Positions 6,599 to 15,710 of a DNA stretch of 22,233 nt are shown in pieces. The notes beneath the pieces are model-generated. The model worked only from the letters and a program-made list of their open reading frames with translations, was not told where the DNA came from and ran no database searches. The position numbers were made by a program, and so were the translations under genes. Location of the stretch: NCBI GenBank assembly GCA_910588935.1, contig CAJUSM010000048.1, positions 1 through 22,233 on the forward strand. The letters are read 5' to 3'. Within the stretch, counting starts at the first letter, position 1. Every line of letters starts with the position of its first letter. This DNA comes from an uncultured Oscillospiraceae bacterium. Lineage in GTDB: Bacteria; Bacillota; Clostridia; Oscillospirales; Acutalibacteraceae.

Positions 6599-9505
6599 AT
6601 GAAAATAGGATTGGATGTGGGCTCTACTACCCTAAAATGTGTGGTCTATCACGGCGGCGCCCTGGTATACCAGGAGTATGAGCGCCATTTTTCTCAGATT
6701 GCCGAAAAGGCCTCGGAAATGCTGGGACGTATCATAAAAAAATTCCCGGGGGAGAACACTGCCGGGCTCTCTATTTCCGGCTCGGCGGGCATGGGCCTGG
6801 CCGAAGACCTGGGAATCCCCTTTGTGCAGGAGGTATACGCCACCCGCACCGCTGTAAAAAAATACTTGCCTCAGTCCGATGTGGTGATCGAGCTGGGAGG
6901 CGAGGACGCAAAAATTCTCTTTCTCTCTGGCTCTATGGAGGTGCGCATGAACGGCTCCTGCGCCGGGGGCACCGGGGCGTTTATTGACCAAATGGCCACC
7001 TTGCTGGACATTACCCCCACAGAGCTGGACCAAATTGCCGGAGAGAGCAGCCGGACCTACAGCATTGCCTCCCGCTGCGGGGTTTTCGCCAAGTCTGATA
7101 TCCAAGCTTTGCTCAACCAGGGCGCCCAAAAGGATGACATCGCCGCCAGCATTTTAACCGCTGTGGTAAACCAGACCATTGCCGGCCTGGCCCAGGGCCG
7201 GGAAATTGCCGGCCAGGTGGTCTATTTAGGCGGCCCCCTCACCTTTTTCCCCCAGCTTCGCCTGGCCTTTAACCGTACATTGGGGGTAGAAGGGGTTTGT
7301 CCAGAAAACTCCCTGTACTATGTGGCAGCCGGGGCAGCCCTGGCCAACTCCGCCAGTGAATTCCAACTGGCGGAAATTACGGAAAGAATTGCCGGGTACA
7401 GCTCTAGCCGGCACTACAAAAGCAGCCAGGCCCTGTTTGCCAGCCAGGCTGAATATGACGAATTTCTAGAGCGGCATAAAAAAGACAGCGTGGCCACCAA
7501 TGCCCCCCTAGGGCCAGGGGGAACCGCCTATGTGGGCATAGACGCCGGCTCTACCACCGTGAAAGCTGTAGCGGTAAACGAAAACGAGGAGATTGTCTGC
7601 TCCCGCTATTTGCCCAACAGCGGCAACCCTGTGCCCCTGGTCCGGGAGTTCCTTATGGACCTGTACCGGGATTTCCCCGGCATCAAAATCCGGGCGGGGG
7701 CCTCTACCGGCTATGGGGAGGAGATCATTAAAAACGCCTTTGGCCTGGACTTGGGGGTGGTGGAGACCATCGCCCACTTTACCGCGGCAAAAAAGTTCCG
7801 GCCCAATGTGGACTTTATCATAGATATTGGGGGCCAGGACATAAAATGTTTTAAGATTAAGAACGGCGCCATTGACAATATCTTTCTCAACGAGGCCTGC
7901 TCTTCTGGCTGCGGCTCCTTTTTGCAGACCTTTGCCGGAGCTCTTGGCTACCAGATGAAGGACTTTGCCGCCCAGGGCCTTTTTGCCAACAGCCCGGTAG
8001 ACTTGGGCTCCCGGTGCACCGTGTTTATGAATTCCTCGGTAAAGCAAGCCCAAAAGGACGGGGCCACCTTGGGGAATATCTCTGCCGGCCTTTCTATGAG
8101 CGTGGTAAAAAACGCCCTGTATAAGGTAATACGGGTTACAGACGCCAAGAGCTTGGGCAGGCACATTGTGGTCCAGGGGGGCACTTTTCTAAACGACGCG
8201 GTGCTTAGGGCCTTTGAAAAGGAAATTGGCCAAAACGTAACCAGGCCTTCGGCGGCTGGCCTAATGGGCGCCTTTGGGGCCGCGCTGTACGCCAAAGAAC
8301 ATGCCGGGGAAAAAAGCGGAATTCTGGAACCAAAGGACTTGGAGCGCTTTACCCACCAGGTCAAGTCCATAAACTGCGGAGGTTGCCAGAACCACTGCCG
8401 GCTCACCGTGAACACCTTTGCCGGGGGTATTAAATACATTGCGGGCAACCGCTGCGACAAACCCCTGCAGAAACATAGCCCTACCGCTGGCTATAATCTT
8501 TACGATTTTAAGAAAAAAGCCCTTGGGGCCTACCGGCCCTGCAAGGGAGAGCGGGGGGTCATCGGCATCCCCATGGGCCTGAATATGTTCGAGCTCTACC
8601 CCTTCTGGCACACCTTTTTTACAGCCTTGGGCTTTGGGGTGTTTACCTCGCCAGAGTCGGACCGGCAGCTTTACTTTAAGGGCCAGCATACCATCCCTTC
8701 AGACACCGTGTGCTACCCGGCCAAGCTGATGCACGGCCACATTGAGGCCCTGCTGGAGCAGCGGCCAGACGCAATTTTCTACCCCTGTATGAGCTATAAC
8801 CTGGATGAGCGCCATGGGGATAACCACTACAACTGCCCGGTGGTGGCCTATTATCCCGAGGTGCTGGACGCCAATGTAACCGCCCTTTCTGAAACAAAAT
8901 TTATCTACGACTATGTAGGCCTGCATCGGCCCAAAGATTTCCCCCAGAAAATGCAGGCCATTTTGGCCAAGTATTTCCCACCCATTCCAGAAAAAGAGGT
9001 AAAGGCCGCGGCAGCTAAGGCCTATGCCTCCTACAAAGCCTATATGGACCAAATCCGCCAGACAGGCCGGGAATACCTGGCTTACGCCCAAAAAAACGGC
9101 CTGCCTGTGGTAGTGCTGGCAGGCCGGCCCTACCACCTGGACCCAGAAATTAACCATGGCATTGATAAGCTCATTTGTGAATGCGGCGCGGTGCTGGTTA
9201 CCGAGGACTCTATCAGCGACCAGGTGGAAAAGTTTAAAACCGGGGTGCTGAACCAGTGGACCTACCACGCCCGGCTGTACTCCGCGGCCCAGTATGTGGC
9301 CCAAAGCGGCGACCCCAAGCTCAACCTGGTACAGCTGGTCTCCTTTGGCTGCGGGGTGGACGCCATTACAGGAGACGAGGTGCGGTCTATCCTGGAGGAG
9401 GGCGGCAGAATTTACACGCAGATTAAGATAGACGAAATTACAAACCTGGGGGCAGTGCGCATTCGGCTGCGCAGCCTGTTTGCAGCGCTGGGTCTAGGCG
9501 CCTGA
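6599..9505 (+). CDS. acyl-CoA dehydratase activase, two BadF/BcrA-type domains plus DUF2229
   Basis: 968 aa. Two ASKHA-fold ATPase domains of the BadF/BadG/BcrA/HgdC family lie in tandem. Domain 1 (about 1-255) has DVGSTTLK, IELGGEDAK, and the Fe-S cysteines C121 (NGSCAGGTG) and C160 (SRCGVFAKSD), the same arrangement as the cluster-bridging cysteines of HgdC. Domain 2 (about 310-570) has DAGSTTVK, IDIGGQDIK, C434/C438 and C473. A cysteine cluster C593-x2-C596-x3-C600 with C619 links to a DUF2229 region (about 650-870). The family uses ATP to push electrons to a very low potential for a partner Fe-S enzyme. AAGGAAG at 6581-6587 supports ATG 6599. The likely partner is the next gene; in many clostridia both are one protein of about 1400 aa. 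The substrate is unknown. Confidence 0.9.
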   Translation: MKIGLDVGSTTLKCVVYHGGALVYQEYERHFSQIAEKASEMLGRIIKKFPGENTAGLSISGSAGMGLAEDLGIPFVQEVYATRTAVKKYLPQSDVVIELGGEDAKILFLSGSMEVRMNGSCAGGTGAFIDQMATLLDITPTELDQIAGESSRTYSIASRCGVFAKSDIQALLNQGAQKDDIAASILTAVVNQTIAGLAQGREIAGQVVYLGGPLTFFPQLRLAFNRTLGVEGVCPENSLYYVAAGAALANSASEFQLAEITERIAGYSSSRHYKSSQALFASQAEYDEFLERHKKDSVATNAPLGPGGTAYVGIDAGSTTVKAVAVNENEEIVCSRYLPNSGNPVPLVREFLMDLYRDFPGIKIRAGASTGYGEEIIKNAFGLDLGVVETIAHFTAAKKFRPNVDFIIDIGGQDIKCFKIKNGAIDNIFLNEACSSGCGSFLQTFAGALGYQMKDFAAQGLFANSPVDLGSRCTVFMNSSVKQAQKDGATLGNISAGLSMSVVKNALYKVIRVTDAKSLGRHIVVQGGTFLNDAVLRAFEKEIGQNVTRPSAAGLMGAFGAALYAKEHAGEKSGILEPKDLERFTHQVKSINCGGCQNHCRLTVNTFAGGIKYIAGNRCDKPLQKHSPTAGYNLYDFKKKALGAYRPCKGERGVIGIPMGLNMFELYPFWHTFFTALGFGVFTSPESDRQLYFKGQHTIPSDTVCYPAKLMHGHIEALLEQRPDAIFYPCMSYNLDERHGDNHYNCPVVAYYPEVLDANVTALSETKFIYDYVGLHRPKDFPQKMQAILAKYFPPIPEKEVKAAAAKAYASYKAYMDQIRQTGREYLAYAQKNGLPVVVLAGRPYHLDPEINHGIDKLICECGAVLVTEDSISDQVEKFKTGVLNQWTYHARLYSAAQYVAQSGDPKLNLVQLVSFGCGVDAITGDEVRSILEEGGRIYTQIKIDEITNLGAVRIRLRSLFAALGLGA

Positions 9506-9558
9506 GCCGGCGCGGCCTAAGGAGAACTACCTCCACCCCAAACACCGTGCCACAAAGC

Positions 9559-9577
9559 AAAAGGCCCTTCGCCTTTT
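9559..9577 (+). repeat. small hairpin in the activase-dehydratase gap
   Basis: AAAAGGC (9559-9565) pairs with GCCTTTT (9571-9577) around a CCTTC loop. The following sequence is not T-rich, so it is at best a weak terminator or a processing/attenuation structure that could set the ratio of the two subunits. Nothing else clear is visible in 9506-9727 apart from the ribosome site. Confidence 0.4.
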
Positions 9578-9727
9578 AGGGCAGGTTTAGGGGAGATTCA
9601 GGCCGTTTCACGCCTCTGGCGCCTGTGTGCCGCCTGCCGGCATCCTTTGTTTTGGCTCCGCCCTCCTAATCCCACGCTTTCCATTGCCTCCATTACTTTT
9701 TATTCTCAAACACAGAAAGGAATCCTT

Positions 9728-11017
9728 ATGGCCGACAACAACAATCGGGTGGAATTTACCCGAGAGATGAAAAAAGATTACACCATCATCACCCCCAATA
9801 TGGCCCCCATCCACTTTGAGCTGATCAAAAACGTGCTCAACAGCTTTGGCTATCATCTGGATCTGCTCCACACCACCGGCCGGGAAATTGTGGATGAGGG
9901 ACTGAAATATGTGCACAACGACACCTGCTACCCCGCCCTGCTCTCCATAGGCCAGCTGATGCACGCCCTGCACAGCGGAAAGTACGACCTGCACAAGGTG
10001 GCCCTTATCATGACCCAAACCGGCGGCGGGTGCCGGGCCTCCAACTACATACATCTGCTGCGCAAGGCCCTAAAAAACGACGGCCTAGACTTTATCCCTG
10101 TAATCTCTCTAAACCTTTCGGGCATGGAGTCCAACAGCGGGTTTAAAATGACCCTGCCCATGCTCCGCCGGGCCATTGCGGCCCTTTCTTACGGCGACCT
10201 GCTTATGCTGCTGAAAAACCAGACCAAACCTTATGAAAAAACTCCAGGAGAAAGCAGCCGCCTGGTGGAACAGTGGATTGAAAAGCTTACACAGCTCTTT
10301 GAACAGGGCAAGGCCTTTACCCAGCGAGAGGTACGGGAATATTTTGACCAGATTGCCGGGAGCTTTGCCGGTATAGAGCTGGAAAAACGGCGCAAAACTA
10401 AAGTGGGTATTGTGGGCGAAATCTATGTAAAATACTCCGCCCTGGCCAACAACAACCTAGAGGAGTTCCTCTTTTGCCAGGACTGTGAGGTTATGGTGCC
10501 TGGCATTATGGGCTTTATGATCTTTAAGGTGGATAACCGGCTGGAGGACATTGCCCTGTATGGCGGGAGCCAGGCCAAAAAGCAGGTATGCGCCATGCTG
10601 AAATGGTACTTTACCAAGTTTGAAACAGACCTAATTGGCGCGGTGAAAAAGTACCCCCAGTTTACCCCGCCCGCCCCCTATGCCCACTTAAAGCGGCTGG
10701 CCGGAAAGGTGATTGGCTATGGGTGCAAAATGGGAGAAGGCTGGCTGCTTACCGCGGAGATGATGGAGCTAATTGAAAGCGGCTATGAAAATGTGGTATG
10801 CACCCAGCCCTTTGGCTGCCTGCCCAACCATATTGTGGGCAAGGGCATGATCCGGAAGGTAAAGGACGTGTATCCCCGAGCCAATATTGTGCCTATTGAT
10901 TACGACCCCAGCGCCACCCAGGTGAACCAGGAAAACCGAATTAAGCTTATGCTGGCCATGGCCGGAGAGACAGAGGAACCCTCTATGCCCGCCCTGATTC
11001 CTCAGCCCTCTCTATAA
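9728..11017 (+). CDS. 2-hydroxyacyl-CoA dehydratase (HgdB)-like Fe-S subunit
   Basis: 429 aa from ATG 9728, chosen because AGAAAGGAA (9714-9722) lies six bases before it and family similarity begins at once; an upstream in-frame ATG at 9647 has no such support and would add 27 unrelated residues. Conserved cysteine segments of the HgdB/DUF2229-associated family are visible: HNDTCYPA (C67), QTGGGCRASNY (C102), FCQDCE (C250, C253), IGYGCKMGEG (C333) and CTQPFGCLPNH (C358, C364). These could hold one or more [4Fe-4S] clusters, or a double-cubane cluster as in the DCCP family. It is probably the electron acceptor of the activase upstream, reducing an unknown substrate. There is no neighbouring CoA-transferase or second dehydratase subunit, so it is unlikely to be a classic amino-acid-fermentation dehydratase. 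Confidence 0.85.
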   Translation: MADNNNRVEFTREMKKDYTIITPNMAPIHFELIKNVLNSFGYHLDLLHTTGREIVDEGLKYVHNDTCYPALLSIGQLMHALHSGKYDLHKVALIMTQTGGGCRASNYIHLLRKALKNDGLDFIPVISLNLSGMESNSGFKMTLPMLRRAIAALSYGDLLMLLKNQTKPYEKTPGESSRLVEQWIEKLTQLFEQGKAFTQREVREYFDQIAGSFAGIELEKRRKTKVGIVGEIYVKYSALANNNLEEFLFCQDCEVMVPGIMGFMIFKVDNRLEDIALYGGSQAKKQVCAMLKWYFTKFETDLIGAVKKYPQFTPPAPYAHLKRLAGKVIGYGCKMGEGWLLTAEMMELIESGYENVVCTQPFGCLPNHIVGKGMIRKVKDVYPRANIVPIDYDPSATQVNQENRIKLMLAMAGETEEPSMPALIPQPSL

Positions 11018-11112
11018 TAGGGCAAGGTTTTCCACCAATATATATAATTTCTCCCCCCCGCCCCAATCGTCTAAAAACCATCTATATCCCCCCAAAAACG
11101 AGGTGAAACCCC

Positions 11113-12486
11113 ATGGCAAAACCGGCCGCCCTGCTCCTCAGCCTTTTTCTGCTGCTTAGCCTGCCCGGCTGTTCCTTTACCGGGCTCTCGGCCCAAAACC
11201 TTATGTCCCCCCCTAAAACCAACGCGGACCAGCAGAGCATATACCGGCTGCTCCAGGGGAACCAGACAGACGTCACCCTTCTCTACCCCCGAAACGGCGA
11301 ATACCGTTCCGCTATTATCACGCGGGATTTTACCGGGGATGGCATAGAGGACGCCATCGGTTTCCGCCTGGCAGAGGATGGCGGCGTAGAGGTCCAATTT
11401 TTAATGAAGCTGGAAAGCGGGGTATGGGGCGTTGCCGCTGCGTTCCAGAACAAGGCCACGCTGGTGGACCGGGTGTGCTTCGGCAATTTGGGGGATGGCC
11501 GCCAGGCAGTGTTTATTGGCTGGGGAAACCCCTCTGGCGCCACAGGGCGCACCTCGGCGGTAAATGCCTATGTTTACCAGGAAGACGGCAATGTAAGGGA
11601 GCACAGCCTAGGGAACTACGGCGAACTGATCCTCACGGATTTTGACGAGGACGGGGTGGACGAGCTGTTTACCATTGACAAATATGTGCTCCCCGCCGAA
11701 GGAGAGGGAGAGGCGGCGGAGCCGGTTTCCGCCCAGGCCAGGGTATTTGCTTTTGAGGGGGACACCCCCCATGAAATGGCATCGGCCCCAGCGGATAACA
11801 GCATTTCCAACTATGCCTCTGTGGCCTTTGGGTGGCTGAACAGCTACACCCAGGCCGTGGTGGTAGATGGCGCCGATGCCAACGGCAGCATGACCACCCA
11901 GATCTTCGTGCTGGAAGGCAGCCGCCTGGAAAATTACCCTCTGGGGGTAAATACCGAAGAATATGCCAACCGCTTTGCCCGGCCGGCCGCGGCCAGCTTT
12001 CTGGCCCGGGATATTAATGGCGACGGCTATATCGAGTTTCCAACTGTAACCCCCCTGCCAGGGCTGCCAGAGGATATTGTCCCAGACTCTACCAGCTTTT
12101 TGGTAGAGTGGCGGGCCATGACCCAGTTTATGGACAGCCGGGTAATCCTGCGGGCTTTGATGAACCCTAGGGAAAATTACTGGTTTCGCCTGCCCTACCC
12201 CCTGCAGGGCAAAATTTGCGCCATCAACGACCCGGAGCGGCGGACAGTAACCTATACCCTGGTTACCACTGACAACCAGGGCCGGCAGCTCCTTAGCGGA
12301 AACCTGTTCTCTATTCGGGTGTTTACCGAGGCCGGCTGGAAAAGCCGGGGGAAATCCAGCGGCTATACCTGGCTGGCCGCCCAGGGAGACGGCGTATATG
12401 GAATACAAATCCATACAGGGAATGAATCTTATGTAAGGATGATTGAAGAGATCGCCAAGGGTTTCCAACTGTTGGATCCGGCGTAA
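11113..12486 (+). CDS. lipoprotein with FG-GAP/VCBS-like repeats
   Basis: 457 aa. A signal peptide with hydrophobic core (ALLLSLFLLLS) ends in the lipobox LPGC, with the lipidated cysteine at residue 20, so it should sit on the outer face of the membrane. The mature part has repeated acidic turn motifs resembling the Ca2+-binding loops of FG-GAP/VCBS beta-propeller blades: DFTGDGIED (72-80), DFDEDGVDE (176-184), a weaker DGADANG (252-258) and DINGDGYIE (300-308). GAGGTGAAA near 11100 precedes ATG 11113. It is 13 bp upstream of a response regulator and so is probably cotranscribed with the two-component system, perhaps as an accessory sensor or as its target. No exact function can be assigned. 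A TATAAT at 11043-11048 may be a -10 box, but no good -35 is seen. Confidence 0.82.
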   Translation: MAKPAALLLSLFLLLSLPGCSFTGLSAQNLMSPPKTNADQQSIYRLLQGNQTDVTLLYPRNGEYRSAIITRDFTGDGIEDAIGFRLAEDGGVEVQFLMKLESGVWGVAAAFQNKATLVDRVCFGNLGDGRQAVFIGWGNPSGATGRTSAVNAYVYQEDGNVREHSLGNYGELILTDFDEDGVDELFTIDKYVLPAEGEGEAAEPVSAQARVFAFEGDTPHEMASAPADNSISNYASVAFGWLNSYTQAVVVDGADANGSMTTQIFVLEGSRLENYPLGVNTEEYANRFARPAAASFLARDINGDGYIEFPTVTPLPGLPEDIVPDSTSFLVEWRAMTQFMDSRVILRALMNPRENYWFRLPYPLQGKICAINDPERRTVTYTLVTTDNQGRQLLSGNLFSIRVFTEAGWKSRGKSSGYTWLAAQGDGVYGIQIHTGNESYVRMIEEIAKGFQLLDPA

Positions 12487-12499
12487 AAAGGAGGATAAG

Positions 12500-13204
12500 A
12501 TGAAACGGGTGCTGGTGGCAGAGGACGAGCAGAATATCAGAGAATTTGTGGTAATCAACCTAGAGCGGGCCGGCTACGAGATCATCGAGGCGGAAACCGG
12601 AGACCAGGCGCTGGAGCTCTATGATAGAGGGGGCGGCCGGTTCGATGTGGTGATACTGGATATTATGATGCCGGGAAAAAACGACGGCCTGGCCGTTTGC
12701 CGGGAGCTGCGCAGCCATAATCCCTCCATTGGGATTATCCTGCTAACCGCCAAAACCCAGGAAATGGACAAGGTCAGCGGGCTAATGATGGGGGCGGACG
12801 ACTATGTAACCAAGCCCTTCTCCCCCTCAGAGCTGGTGGCCAGGGTAGATGCCCTGTACCGCCGGGTTTCGGTGGCAGCCCAGCAGGAGCAGGCCGGCCG
12901 CCGGGACGAGGTGATTAGTGGGGCCTTTGCCCTAAACCTGCGCAACCGCTCCTTCAGCAAAAATGGCCAACCCATTGAGCTGACCCAGGTGGAATTCCAA
13001 ATTATGGAGTACTTTCTGGAAAACCCCGGCCTGGCCCTGTCCCGAGGGGACATTTTACGCCAGGTATGGGGCCCTGGGTATGTGGGTGAGGAAAAAATTG
13101 TAGATGTCAACATCCGCCGGCTGCGCATGAAGGTGGAGGACCAGCCCTCCAGCCCTCAGCACATCATTACTGTTTGGGGGCTGGGGTACCGGTGGAAGAC
13201 ATAA
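12500..13204 (+). CDS. OmpR/PhoB-family response regulator
   Basis: 234 aa from ATG 12500, preceded by AAAGGAGG at 12488-12494; an in-frame ATG at 12443 would overlap the lipoprotein and lacks this site. Receiver domain (1-120): acidic pocket E8/D9, phosphoacceptor D54 in VVILDIMMPG, the switch threonine in LLTAKT, and the conserved lysine in YVTKPFSPSEL. C-terminal winged helix (about 135-232) with the usual recognition region (EEKIVDVNIRRLRMKVE) and GLGYRW near the end. It binds DNA as a phosphorylated dimer and acts with the histidine kinase 78 bp downstream. Its targets are not evident from this window. Confidence 0.95.
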   Translation: MKRVLVAEDEQNIREFVVINLERAGYEIIEAETGDQALELYDRGGGRFDVVILDIMMPGKNDGLAVCRELRSHNPSIGIILLTAKTQEMDKVSGLMMGADDYVTKPFSPSELVARVDALYRRVSVAAQQEQAGRRDEVISGAFALNLRNRSFSKNGQPIELTQVEFQIMEYFLENPGLALSRGDILRQVWGPGYVGEEKIVDVNIRRLRMKVEDQPSSPQHIITVWGLGYRWKT

Positions 13205-13282
13205 AGGGGCCAGTGACTCAGGCTGTGCGCAGGGGCCCTTCCCCGGGTTTCCCGCCCCATGATATCCTAGGAGGGATCGCCT

Positions 13283-14692
13283 TTGTTCAAAAGAAGCGTA
13301 TCTAGGCGATGGTTTGTCAACACCATTGGAACCGTGTTCCTCATTCTGGCCGTCTCTGTGGTAGCCCTTTCCATGATGGTGCAGAGCTCCACCTACAGCG
13401 GCATTGAAATGGCTCTTACCGGCCGGATGGACGAGCTGCTTAACTGGCTTTCCGGCAGCTCTGAGGGCTACGAAACCTCTGAGTTTGCCGCCATTACCCG
13501 GGACTATATTGAAAACTACTTTCAGGATAAGAACAAAATGGAGATTATGGCCCTAAACAAAAACGGCCGGGTTTTCATTACCTCTACCGGTTTCGAGCCA
13601 GATCAGGAGCAGCCTATGCCAGACTACGAAATGGCCCTAAGCAGCCCAGACAACGCGGGAAAATGGGTGGGAGAGCTGAACACCGGGGAAAAAGTAATGG
13701 CCATAACCCGGGTGGTGCGCAGCGAAGGCGACAGCCTGGTAGGCTCTATTCGCTATATGGTCTCTATGGAGCGCGCAGACCAGCAAACCATGCTGGTAGT
13801 GCTGGTGCTGGTGGCGGCAGGGCTGTTTGTTATGCTGCTGCTCACCTTTTCCGGGGTGTATTTTATCCGCTCCATTCTCATCCCGGTGCGGCAGGTAAGC
13901 CAAAGCGCCCGGCAGATTGCCCAGGGAGACTTTGAAGTCCGCATTGAAAAAGCCCGGGATGACGAAATTGGCCAGCTCTGCGAGGCAATTAACGACATGG
14001 CAGGCGAGCTGGGCGCCGCGGAGCGGATGAAAAACGAGTTTATCTCTTCCGTTTCCCACGAGCTGCGCACCCCCCTAACAGCCATTAAGGGTTGGGCCGA
14101 AACCCTGCGGGGCGGGGCAGACAGCGTAACCGAGGAAAAGGGCATGAATGTTATCATCCGGGAGTCAGAGCGGCTTTCTGGCCTGGTAGAGGAGCTGCTG
14201 GACTTTTCCCGGCTTCAAAGCGGCCGCATGCAGCTGCTCACCGAGCGCATGGACATGCTGGCAGAGCTGGACGAAGCGGTTTATCTCTTTACCGAGCGGG
14301 CCAGAACAGAGGGCAAGGAGCTCATCTACGAGGAAAATGTGTCCCTTGCCCCAGTGTTTGGGGACAAAAACCGGCTGCGCCAAGTATTTGTCAATATTTT
14401 GGACAATGCCCTAAAATACACCGAGCCTGGGGGAACCGTAACCGTGTCCTCCGCCCTGGACAAGGAGTGGGTGCGGGTAATGGTAAAGGACACCGGCTGC
14501 GGCATTCCAGCAGAGCATTTACCCAATGTAAAAAAGAAGTTTTATAAGGCCAACCAGCTGGTAAGGGGCTCTGGAATCGGGCTGGCTGTGGCTGACGAAA
14601 TTGTGGGCATGCACAAGGGCAGCCTGGCACTGGAGAGCAAGGCCGGCCAGGGCACTACCGTAACGATCACCATTCCGCTGTGCAAAACATAA
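13283..14692 (+). CDS. membrane sensor histidine kinase (PhoR/WalK-like)
   Basis: 469 aa with a TTG start at 13283, supported by TAGGAGGG at 13268-13275 eight bases upstream; no ATG is nearby. One transmembrane helix lies at about 12-34, an extracytoplasmic sensor region of about 130 residues at 35-168, and a second helix at about 169-195, followed by a HAMP domain (196-250). The HisKA motif FISSVSHELRTPL has the phosphoacceptor H259. The catalytic domain shows the N box (NILDNALKYT, N375), G1 (DTGCGIP, D403), F box (KKFYK) and G2 (GSGIGLAV). It phosphorylates the adjacent response regulator. The signal is unknown; the lipoprotein in the same unit is a candidate input partner. Confidence 0.94.
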   Translation: MFKRSVSRRWFVNTIGTVFLILAVSVVALSMMVQSSTYSGIEMALTGRMDELLNWLSGSSEGYETSEFAAITRDYIENYFQDKNKMEIMALNKNGRVFITSTGFEPDQEQPMPDYEMALSSPDNAGKWVGELNTGEKVMAITRVVRSEGDSLVGSIRYMVSMERADQQTMLVVLVLVAAGLFVMLLLTFSGVYFIRSILIPVRQVSQSARQIAQGDFEVRIEKARDDEIGQLCEAINDMAGELGAAERMKNEFISSVSHELRTPLTAIKGWAETLRGGADSVTEEKGMNVIIRESERLSGLVEELLDFSRLQSGRMQLLTERMDMLAELDEAVYLFTERARTEGKELIYEENVSLAPVFGDKNRLRQVFVNILDNALKYTEPGGTVTVSSALDKEWVRVMVKDTGCGIPAEHLPNVKKKFYKANQLVRGSGIGLAVADEIVGMHKGSLALESKAGQGTTVTITIPLCKT

Positions 14693-14774
14693 GCCCCAGG
14701 CCTGTCTCCCCCATATGGCTCGGAGCCCTGAGCTTTTGGGGGCAACTTAATCTCAATATACAAAGGAGAAAATA

Positions 14775-15710
14775 ATGGCAAAAAAAATCACAACAATCGG
14801 CGGCCAAGCCCTTATGGAAGGGATTATGATGGTAGGCCCCAAGCGCACCACCGCTGCTTTCTGCGATGAAAAAGGAAACATCAGCACGCAAGACATCTCC
14901 GTTTCCAGAATCACAAAAAAATACCCCATTCTGGGCAAGCCCTTTCTTCGGGGAATTTTCGCAATGGTGGATACCTTCCGCCTAGGCTATAAGGCTCTCT
15001 CCCTTTCTGCCGACCGGATTACCGCCTTAGAAGGCGAGGAGGAGCTTACCGGGCTGGACAAGTGGCTGGATGAACACCTGGGAGATAAGCTGACAGGGGT
15101 TGTGATGACTATTGGCACGGTGCTGGGCCTAGCATTGGCCATTGTGCTCTTCTTTATGCTGCCCACCATGCTCTTTAACCTGCTCCAGGGGGCTGTTCCC
15201 GCCAATATCTCTGGCTGGCGCTCCGTGTTCGAGGGCTTGCTGCGCATTGCAATTTTTCTGTGCTACATACTCCTGGTGTCCATGACCCCAGATATTAAGC
15301 GGGTTTTCCAATATCATGGGGCAGAGCACAAAACCATTTTCTGCTACGAGGCAGACCTGCCCCTTACTGTGGAAAATGTCCGGCGGCAAAGCCGGTTCCA
15401 TCCCCGCTGCGGCACAAGCTTTATGGCTCTCATGCTGCTGCTGGGTATTCTGGTAGGCTTTTTTATCCCCTTTTCCAACCCAGTGCTGCGCACGGTGGTC
15501 AAGCTGCTGTGCATTCCCGTAATTGTGAACATTGGCTACGAGGTGCAAAAGCTTTGCGCCCGCCACGATAGCCGGGTTTCCCGGATTATCACTGCCCCTG
15601 GCCTGTGGATGCAAAGGCTGACAGTAAAGGAGCCAGAGGATAATATGATACAGGCTGCCATTGCGGCCATGGAAGCGGTTATCCCCGAACATGGGGAGGA
15701 TTTGATATAA
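14775..15710 (+). CDS. DUF1385 (YqhQ-like) membrane protein
   Basis: 311 aa. Recognised by GGQALMEGIMM (9-19), YHGAEHKTI (180-188) and HPRCGTSF (209-216), signature motifs of the DUF1385/YqhQ family, whose biochemical role is unclear to me. Three to five hydrophobic helices are present (about 107-135, 155-172, 216-234, 240-256), with the conserved histidine/cysteine segment between them facing one side of the membrane, which would suit metal binding. AAAGGAGAAA directly precedes ATG 14775. The stop overlaps the prmC start by one base (TAATG), a linkage common in Firmicutes, where the pair usually lies by rpmE and prfA. An 82-bp gap after the kinase has no clear promoter. Confidence 0.9.
   Translation: MAKKITTIGGQALMEGIMMVGPKRTTAAFCDEKGNISTQDISVSRITKKYPILGKPFLRGIFAMVDTFRLGYKALSLSADRITALEGEEELTGLDKWLDEHLGDKLTGVVMTIGTVLGLALAIVLFFMLPTMLFNLLQGAVPANISGWRSVFEGLLRIAIFLCYILLVSMTPDIKRVFQYHGAEHKTIFCYEADLPLTVENVRRQSRFHPRCGTSFMALMLLLGILVGFFIPFSNPVLRTVVKLLCIPVIVNIGYEVQKLCARHDSRVSRIITAPGLWMQRLTVKEPEDNMIQAAIAAMEAVIPEHGEDLI

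Noticed and set aside
7508..8164. A 218-codon open frame antisense to the activase
   Set aside because: It lies wholly opposite conserved ATPase motifs and shows no family resemblance; a shadow of codon bias.
9503..9727. A frameshift or nonsense mutation splitting a fused activase-dehydratase gene
   Set aside because: The reading frame is the same on both sides, two stop codons occur within 18 bp, and the downstream gene has its own well-spaced ribosome site, so a genuine two-gene arrangement is more likely.
11020..11048. A promoter before the lipoprotein gene based on TATAAT at 11043-11048
   Set aside because: The -35 position reads GGGCAA, with no match to TTGACA, so the box alone in an AT-rich patch is not enough to call a promoter.
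11608..12558. A 316-codon open frame on the minus strand opposite the lipoprotein gene
   Set aside because: The plus-strand gene has a lipobox, ribosome site and repeat motifs; the antisense frame has no recognisable domain and reflects the GC-rich third positions of the real gene.
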